64,000 bases of DNA, from positions 124,001 to 188,000 of the forward strand of contig NZ_QEKO01000005.1 in NCBI RefSeq assembly GCF_003096595.1. The letters run 5' to 3'. Below are positions 59,487 to 64,000 of the stretch, piece by piece. Positions within the stretch are counted from its first letter, which is position 1. The number at the start of each line of letters is the position of its first letter. Below the pieces are notes generated by a model. That model ran no database searches, was not told the origin of the DNA, and saw only the letters and a program-made list of their open reading frames with translations. The DNA comes from Pusillimonas noertemannii (lineage in GTDB: Bacteria; Pseudomonadota; Gammaproteobacteria; Burkholderiales; Burkholderiaceae_B). Made by a program: the position numbers and the translations under genes.

Positions 59487-60140
59487 TTACTTGAGCGCGT
59501 CGGCGATGCGCTGGCGGATTTCCTCGAGCGAACCCACGCCCGACACTTGGCGGAAGGCCGGGGCGTTGTCGTCGCCGCTTTGGGCCCAGCCGGAATAGTA
59601 GTCGACCAGCGGGCGTGTCTGCTGCTGATACACCGACAAGCGGTGGCGCACGGTTTCCTCGCGGTCATCGTCGCGCTGCACCAGCGCTTCGCCGGTAAGG
59701 TCGTCGACGTCGGGCGTTTTGGGAGGGTTGAACGTAACGTGGTAGCTGCGGCCGCTGGCGGGGTGCACGCGGCGTCCGCTCATGCGCTCGATGATGTTCT
59801 CGTCGGGCACGACGATCTCGACGACGAAGTCCAGGGCGATGTTGGCTTCTTTCAGGGCGTCCGCCTGCGGGATGGTGCGGGGGAAGCCGTCGAACAGATA
59901 GCCGTTTTCACAGTCGGGCTGCTCGAGGCGGTCGCGCACCAGGCCGATGATGATGTCGTCGGAGACGAGTCCGCCGGTATCCATGATTTTCTTTGCTTCG
60001 AGCCCCAGCGGGGTCTGGGCCTTGACGGCGGCGCGCAGCATGTCGCCCGTAGAGATTTGGGGAATGCCGAATTTCTCGGTGATGAACGCGGCCTGCGTTC
60101 CCTTACCAGCGCCGGGTGGGCCGAGCAGGATCAATCGCAT
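59487..60140 (-). CDS. adk: Adenylate kinase
   Basis: 217 residues from the ATG at 60140 (GGGAGGT 4 bases upstream). P-loop GPPGAGKGT (7-15), AMP-binding and DGFPRTIPQ motifs, and the long LID domain ([16 protein letters not shown]) without the four zinc-binding cysteines, so a long non-zinc form. Interconverts ATP, AMP and ADP. 141 bases separate it from kdsB. Confidence 0.97.
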   Translation of the reverse strand: MRLILLGPPGAGKGTQAAFITEKFGIPQISTGDMLRAAVKAQTPLGLEAKKIMDTGGLVSDDIIIGLVRDRLEQPDCENGYLFDGFPRTIPQADALKEANIALDFVVEIVVPDENIIERMSGRRVHPASGRSYHVTFNPPKTPDVDDLTGEALVQRDDDREETVRHRLSVYQQQTRPLVDYYSGWAQSGDDNAPAFRQVSGVGSLEEIRQRIADALK

Positions 60141-60281
60141 GAATACCTCCCTGAGTATGCTTTCCAAATTCTTGCTGATGCGGCAATGCAGCAAATTTTA
60201 CAACGCCGGTCTGATGTCGTGTGCCGGCCGGCTCGCCGCCCTGATGAAATCGCCAGGCACGGCATTGGTTTCGAGGACGAT

Positions 60282-61046
60282 TTATAACCGATTTATGAAT
60301 ATGCCGCGCACGCGCTCCAGGTCGGCTTCTGTGTCGACGCCGGCCGCCGGATGGCTGTCGACGGCCATGACGGCAATGCGGTAGCCGTTCTCCATGGCGC
60401 GCAATTGCTCGAGCGATTCGAACTTTTCGAGGGCGCCGATGGCAAGGCCCGGGAAGCGTTTGAGGAAGCCCGCGCGATAGGCGTACAGGCCGATATGTTG
60501 CAGCGCAGGAAGACCGGCCGCCAGGCGTTGCCGGCCGTCGGCCAGGGCATCCCGTGCCCAGGGGATAGGAGCGCGCGAAAAATAGAGCGCTTCGCCCCGG
60601 GCGTCGCATACGACCTTGACCACATTGGGATTGAACAGGGCCTGCGCATCGCCGATCGGGGCCGCGCAAGTGGCAATGGCCGCTTCGGGGCTGCGCGCAA
60701 GAAGCTGCGCCACCGCATCGACGAGCGCCGGCTCGATCAGGGGTTCGTCGCCTTGCACATTGACGACCACGGCTTCGTCGTCCAGGCCCAGATGCTCGGC
60801 CACTTCGGCCAGCCGGTCGGTGCCGGTGGGGTGGTCGGGGCGGGTCATGAGGGCCTGGAAGCCGTGCGCCGCCACCGCGTCGCGGATGCGCGTGTCGTCG
60901 GTGGCCACGACGACCTGGCGCGCGCCCGAAAGCGCCGCGCGCTCGGCGGTGCGCACCACCATGGGCTTGCCGGCGATGTCCAGCAGCGGCTTGCCGGGCA
61001 GGCGGGTCGAGGCCGCGCGCGCCGGTATGACGGCAACGAAGCTCAC
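60282..61046 (-). CDS. kdsB: 3-deoxy-manno-octulosonate cytidylyltransferase
   Basis: 254 residues, the family length. CTP-binding start [16 protein letters not shown], the NVQGDEPLI metal/sugar motif and [12 protein letters not shown] are KdsB hallmarks. Activates Kdo for lipopolysaccharide core synthesis. The ATG overlaps the trm112 stop by 4 bases; lpxK upstream acts in the same pathway. Confidence 0.96.
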   Translation of the reverse strand: MSFVAVIPARAASTRLPGKPLLDIAGKPMVVRTAERAALSGARQVVVATDDTRIRDAVAAHGFQALMTRPDHPTGTDRLAEVAEHLGLDDEAVVVNVQGDEPLIEPALVDAVAQLLARSPEAAIATCAAPIGDAQALFNPNVVKVVCDARGEALYFSRAPIPWARDALADGRQRLAAGLPALQHIGLYAYRAGFLKRFPGLAIGALEKFESLEQLRAMENGYRIAVMAVDSHPAAGVDTEADLERVRGIFINRL

Positions 61047-61279
61047 GCTTTGGAGTCCGGCTCGGCGGCTTGCTCGGGCCGGGCCTGATCGGCGCCGGCG
61101 GCAGGCGGCGGGGCGCTGTTCAGCGAGCGCGCCTCGCTTTCAAGCATGACGGGGATGCCGTCGCGGATGGGAAAAGCCAGTTTGTCGGCGTGGCAGGCAA
61201 GTTCCTGAGCCTGGCGGTCGTATTGCAGGCGGCCCTTGCACAATGGGCAGACAAGGATGTCGAGCAGATGGGATTCCAC
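61043..61279 (-). CDS. Trm112-family zinc-ribbon protein (YcaR-like)
   Basis: 78 residues. A small zinc ribbon with Cys11 and Cys14 (CPLCKG) and Cys29 (ELACHADKL), then [11 protein letters not shown], as in bacterial YcaR/Trm112 proteins that accompany lpxK and kdsB. Eukaryotic Trm112 activates methyltransferases; the bacterial role is not settled. A ~30-residue Ala/Pro/Glu tail is extra. Couples lpxK (33 bases upstream) to kdsB. Confidence 0.88.
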   Translation of the reverse strand: MESHLLDILVCPLCKGRLQYDRQAQELACHADKLAFPIRDGIPVMLESEARSLNSAPPPAAGADQARPEQAAEPDSKA

Positions 61280-61312
61280 GTGCGCTCCGGGTATTCGTTC
61301 GAATATTGAAGT

Positions 61313-62416
61313 TTAATGCCTTTGGGCCGCGGCTTGGGCAAGCCGCTCCGACAGGCGATCCAGCCACGAGGGATCGGAGAAATTCGCCTCGACATGAACC
61401 ACCCAGACGCGTGGGTCGGCAAAGCGGCCGCACTTGACGGCGTCCTTGGCGGTGATGGCGATGATTTCTTCGGGCAGGGAACCAAAGGGCGATTTTTCGT
61501 AGGCATCGTGGTCGGGCAGCGCCACGGTGGTGCGCAGCCGCAGGCCGGCCTCGAGCAGCGTGTCGAAAAAACGCTGGGGCTGGCCGATGGCTGCGACGGC
61601 TGCCATCGGGCGGTCGCGGTGACGGGCCACCCAGTCGCTCCAGCCCAGGGTGGCGCCGCTGCCCAACTGCTCGGCGCGGGTCGGCTCAAGGCGCATGCCG
61701 ATACGCTCGGGGCCGCCGGCCTCCGATTTCGACGCCGTTGTAGGCCGGCCGTACGCGGCACCGGATGTTTGTGGCGACGCATGTCCGCCGGCGGCGCGCG
61801 GCCCGCCGTTTTCCACAATAAAGGCCACCTCGTCCAGCTTGGAGGCGGGTTCGCGCAGCGGGCCGGCCGGCAGCAGCCTGCCGTTGCCGACGCCGCGGGC
61901 GTCCTGCACCACGATTTCCACATCCCGGCTCAGCGCCAGGTGCTGCAGCCCATCGTCGGAAATCACGACGTCCACAGCGGGAAATTGCCGGGCCAGGGCT
62001 TCGCGGGCCAGGCTGCGTTGCGGATGCACTGCAATGGGAGCGCCGGTGGCGCGGGCGATCAGCGCGGGTTCGTCGCCGAATTCGGCCGCATCGAGCGCGC
62101 CCTGGCCCGTGCGCGGAGCAGGCCCCAGGCTGACGCCGTAGCCTCGGCTGACGATGCCGGGCGTCCAGCCCAGCGCGCGCAACCTGTGCGCCACGGCGAT
62201 GACGACCGGAGTCTTGCCGGTGCCGCCCACCACCAGATTGCCCACCACCACGGTGGGCAGTGTGGAACGAGGCGCGGGGCGCGACCGAGCCCGGCGCCGG
62301 CGCGCGCGTACGACCAGGCCGGTGATCCATGCCAGGGGCAGCAGCGCTGTGCTGGCCGGCCCCTTGTCCTGCCACATGGCATGAATGCGCGCCGCGATGC
62401 CGCTCGCGGGTTTCAT
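61313..62416 (-). CDS. lpxK: Tetraacyldisaccharide 4'-kinase
   Basis: 367 residues, longer than most. P-loop GGTGKTP (64-70) after an N-terminal membrane-contacting helix with a run of Arg (38-50), then SDDGLQHLALSRDVEIV. Phosphorylates the lipid A precursor to give lipid IVA. An in-frame Gly/Ser/Thr-rich insert of about 35 residues (around 200-240, corresponding roughly to 61690-61805) interrupts the usual run between the DEVAF and MRLEP blocks. The ATG overlaps the exbD stop by 4 bases. Confidence 0.95.
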   Translation of the reverse strand: MKPASGIAARIHAMWQDKGPASTALLPLAWITGLVVRARRRRARSRPAPRSTLPTVVVGNLVVGGTGKTPVVIAVAHRLRALGWTPGIVSRGYGVSLGPAPRTGQGALDAAEFGDEPALIARATGAPIAVHPQRSLAREALARQFPAVDVVISDDGLQHLALSRDVEIVVQDARGVGNGRLLPAGPLREPASKLDEVAFIVENGGPRAAGGHASPQTSGAAYGRPTTASKSEAGGPERIGMRLEPTRAEQLGSGATLGWSDWVARHRDRPMAAVAAIGQPQRFFDTLLEAGLRLRTTVALPDHDAYEKSPFGSLPEEIIAITAKDAVKCGRFADPRVWVVHVEANFSDPSWLDRLSERLAQAAAQRH

Positions 62417-62820
62417 GGCGGGCTCTGGACCGCGAAGTTGATGCGCCCAACCCCGGCCTGCTGTGCGGCTTCGAGTATGCGCATGACCGATTCATGCGGG
62501 CTCTGGGCGTCGGCATTGATGACCAGCGCCTGTTCTGGCGACTGGCGCGCCTGGCGCAGCGCGTTGGCGATCTCGGCCGTGCTGCCCTCGCCGATCAGTT
62601 GTCCCTGCAGCGCGTAAAGGCCCTCGCGGCTTACCGCGATGTTCAGCGCCTGGAGTTCGGGCGCCTGGGCCTGGGCTTGCGGCAGCTTGATCTCGAACTG
62701 CTGCATGCGATTGAACGAGGTGGTGGCGGCCAGAAAGATCAGAATGACCAGCAGCACGTCGATAAGGGGAATCAGGTTGATGTCCGGTTCGTCGTCCCAG
62801 GATCTGCGTCGGAAATTCAT
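62413..62820 (-). CDS. exbD: Second ExbD/TolR-family protein
   Basis: 135 residues, one membrane helix with the essential Asp21 (LIPLIDVLLVILIF), periplasmic C-terminal domain. Pairs with the ExbB-like gene upstream (12-base gap) and overlaps lpxK by 4 bases. Distinct from the first ExbD (166 residues) at the left end of the window. In this family context (exbB-exbD-lpxK) the pair may serve TonB or another envelope motor; not decided by sequence. Confidence 0.92.
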   Translation of the reverse strand: MNFRRRSWDDEPDINLIPLIDVLLVILIFLAATTSFNRMQQFEIKLPQAQAQAPELQALNIAVSREGLYALQGQLIGEGSTAEIANALRQARQSPEQALVINADAQSPHESVMRILEAAQQAGVGRINFAVQSPP

Positions 62821-62832
62821 GGCGTCGTCGCC

Positions 62833-63450
62833 TCAGGGCAGGGGCCGGTCGGCATCGTTGGCCAGGACACGGTTGAGTATGCCGGCCTGCCGCTCCATCT
62901 GGTGCAGGTAGTGTTCCACGCGCGAACGGAAATAGCGATGGAAGATCAGCGCCGGAATGGCGATGAGTATGCCGAAGCCCGTGTTGTAGAGTGCGATGGA
63001 GATGCCCCGGGCCAGCTGGGCGGGGTCGCCGCCCGCCGGCGTATAAGAACCGAAAATCTCTATCATGCCCACCACCGTGCCGAAGAGGCCCATCAGGGGC
63101 GCTACCACGGCGATGGTGGACAAGGCTGGAATGTAGCGGTTGAGTTCTTGCGCCACGTCGCGGCCGGCCTCTTCGATGGCAGCCGTTCGATAGTCGCTGG
63201 ATTCGCCGCGCACTGCCACGACCTCGGCCAGTATGCGCCCAAGCGGCGAGCTGTCCGCCAGGCGCTCGAGGGTTTCCCGGCCGCCGCCGCCGCGCCGGGC
63301 CACGTCGACCACGCGGTCAAGCAGCCCCTGCGGCACGATGCGCTGGCGGCGCAGGGCGAGAAACCGTTCGATGATCAGCGCCAGGCCCAGCACCGAAGTG
63401 ACTATCAGCAGCCAGATGGGCCAGCCGGCCTCGTCAATCATTTGCAGCAA
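62833..63450 (-). CDS. exbB: Second ExbB/TolQ-family proton channel protein
   Basis: 205 residues with three membrane helices (about 12-28, 105-128, 150-172). The MotA/TolQ/ExbB core is clear: the conserved Thr/Pro-bearing helix region STIAVVAPLMGLFGTVVGMI and a third helix ISIALYNTGFGILIAIPALIF (positions about 152-172). It would form the membrane motor with the following ExbD. First gene of the lpxK-kdsB-trm112 operon. Confidence 0.93.
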   Translation of the reverse strand: MLQMIDEAGWPIWLLIVTSVLGLALIIERFLALRRQRIVPQGLLDRVVDVARRGGGGRETLERLADSSPLGRILAEVVAVRGESSDYRTAAIEEAGRDVAQELNRYIPALSTIAVVAPLMGLFGTVVGMIEIFGSYTPAGGDPAQLARGISIALYNTGFGILIAIPALIFHRYFRSRVEHYLHQMERQAGILNRVLANDADRPLP

Positions 63451-63687
63451 GATGGGTTCTCCGCCGTATCGTCGTGGATGTCATGCTGGGCATTTTACGG
63501 TGCGGCCGCGCAAAATGGCGAAAGGCGGAATGAAGCCGGGTGAACGCAGGCGAAGCGCCGGGGGAGCCCGGCGCCCGACAGGCCGCGGTCCAGCAGGAAA
63601 GCCCGAGACGGCTGTGCGAGCCCCCGCAAGTATTGCGGAGCCTGGCGTCCAGGGACAAAATCGGCATGGGGCAAGGCTTTCGACAGG

Positions 63688-63722
63688 GTATCCACAGAAA
63701 CTGTGGATAATTCTGTGTATAA
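63688..63722. promoter_or_regulatory. Cluster of three DnaA-box-like 9-mers
   Basis: GTATCCACA (63688-63696, one mismatch to TTATCCACA), TGTGGATAA (63702-63710, perfect match on the minus strand) and TGTGTATAA (63714-63722, minus-strand TTATACACA, fitting TTWTNCACA). The first two form a 9-bp inverted repeat TATCCACAG-AAA-CTGTGGATA. Spacing is 14 and 12 bases from start to start. The matches are seen; DnaA binding is inferred. Confidence 0.6.
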
Positions 63723-63943
63723 AGGCTGCGACAAGCGCATTCCCCCGGGCCTGGAGGTTCAGTGGGCATTTTCCGTTCGCCAGGCCACATAAAATATTAT
63801 TGTTTTAAATCAGTTACTTAAGACTCTAAATTAAAGCTTGGTTTTACGAGTTCCTTCAATTTGATTGATATTTCAATGATTTGACGAACGCAGCGGGCTT
63901 GTGGAAAGCCGGGTAAGGGCCGGGACGCCGGCATGGGGTTTGC

Positions 63944-63949
63944 TATAGT
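63944..63949 (+). promoter_or_regulatory. Extended -10 promoter for the right-end gene
   Basis: TGCTATAGT (63941-63949) has the TGN extension directly before the -10 hexamer TATAGT, 24 bases before the ATG at 63974. No good -35 is present, as allowed for extended -10 promoters. Confidence 0.4.
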
Positions 63950-63973
63950 CCTTCTTTTTTAACCTGGGCTGCC

Positions 63974-64000
63974 ATGTTCTCGTCCCCGCCTCCCCTGAAC
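63974..64000 (+). CDS. Start of a gene cut by the window end
   Basis: Nine codons are visible (MFSSPPPLN). The frame opens after a plausible promoter and runs off the window. From gene order in relatives the exonuclease VII large subunit (xseA) lies here opposite exbB; nine residues cannot test that. Confidence 0.35.

Larger units (their letters stand above)
63451..63973. other. 523-base intergenic region with DnaA-box-like cluster and AT-rich tract
   Basis: Lies between divergent genes: exbB (minus) and the frame starting at 63974 (plus). The left 230 bases are GC-rich and featureless. Three DnaA-box-like 9-mers follow at 63688-63722 and an AT-rich tract from about 63788 to 63885 (long A/T runs such as AAAATATTATTGTTTTAAAT). 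The right end has promoter hexamers. I see no gene in it. Confidence 0.7.

Overview
The window comes from a GC-rich betaproteobacterium. Gene content and order point to the family Alcaligenaceae (Bordetella / Achromobacter / Pusillimonas relatives): exbB-exbD-lpxK-trm112-kdsB-adk, argG/argF/DUF3579/rpsT, an fused-A/B Mrp antiporter operon, and abundant orphan solute-binding proteins. This is inference from gene families and layout, not from a database search. I see no insertion sequence, prophage, rRNA operon or CRISPR array. Nearly all the sequence is coding, and most long extra frames are GC-rich shadows.

Layout. 1-4.5 kb: the end of an exbB and a complete exbD, an OmpR-type two-component pair, then the potassium transporter Kup, followed by a terminator inside a duplicated intergenic repeat. 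4.6-8.5 kb: a small secreted protein, then a zinc-type TonB receptor (ZnuD-like, with a His-rich loop) behind a perfect 20-bp Zur-like palindrome, with a methyltransferase gene 2 bases downstream. 8.5-14.5 kb: a complete Mrp/Mnh/Pha Na+(K+)/H+ antiporter operon (AB-C-D-E-F-G, minus strand). 14.5-19.1 kb: a YbaN-like protein and the sulfate importer sbp-cysT-cysW-cysA. 19.3-27.6 kb: small membrane proteins, a yeast-type cytosine deaminase, a NYN-domain RNase-like protein, a cytochrome c/FTR1 iron permease, a CodB-like permease with an MFS exporter, and an AI-2E-family protein. 27.6-33.6 kb: a siderophore receptor behind a probable Fur-regulated promoter, then PiuC hydroxylase translationally coupled to an FMN 2-hydroxy-acid dehydrogenase, then RlmD. 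33.9-41.7 kb: an orphan Liv-type binding protein overlapping an amidase, converging on a complete Dpp/Opp-type peptide importer. 41.8-51.6 kb: an accessory envelope region with a class C beta-lactamase-fold lipoprotein, a TDT carrier, a lipoprotein clostripain-type (C11) protease, two patatin-like lipases, a GlyGly-CTERM protein with its rhombosortase, and a channel-like protein lacking the usual filter. 51.7-64 kb: tRNA-Ala(CGC), a MocA-like nucleotidyltransferase, argG, argF, a hydroxy-acid dehydrogenase, rpsT, murJ, a short-chain dehydrogenase, adk, kdsB, trm112, lpxK and a second exbD/exbB pair. The window ends in a 0.5-kb intergenic region with three DnaA-box-like 9-mers beside an AT-rich tract.

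How the genes work together. Metal and nutrient uptake dominates: two TonB-dependent receptors (zinc; ferric siderophore), two ExbB/ExbD motors that could energise them, the FTR1-type iron permease, sulfate, peptide, potassium and cytosine importers. The housekeeping block at the right builds lipopolysaccharide (kdsB, lpxK), peptidoglycan (murJ) and arginine (argG, argF).

The strongest candidates for something less described are the rhombosortase/GlyGly-CTERM pair followed by two patatins and a C11 lipoprotein protease (44.6-51.2 kb), the zinc receptor-methyltransferase pair, the hydroxylase-dehydrogenase couple behind the siderophore receptor, and the DnaA-box cluster at 63.7 kb.
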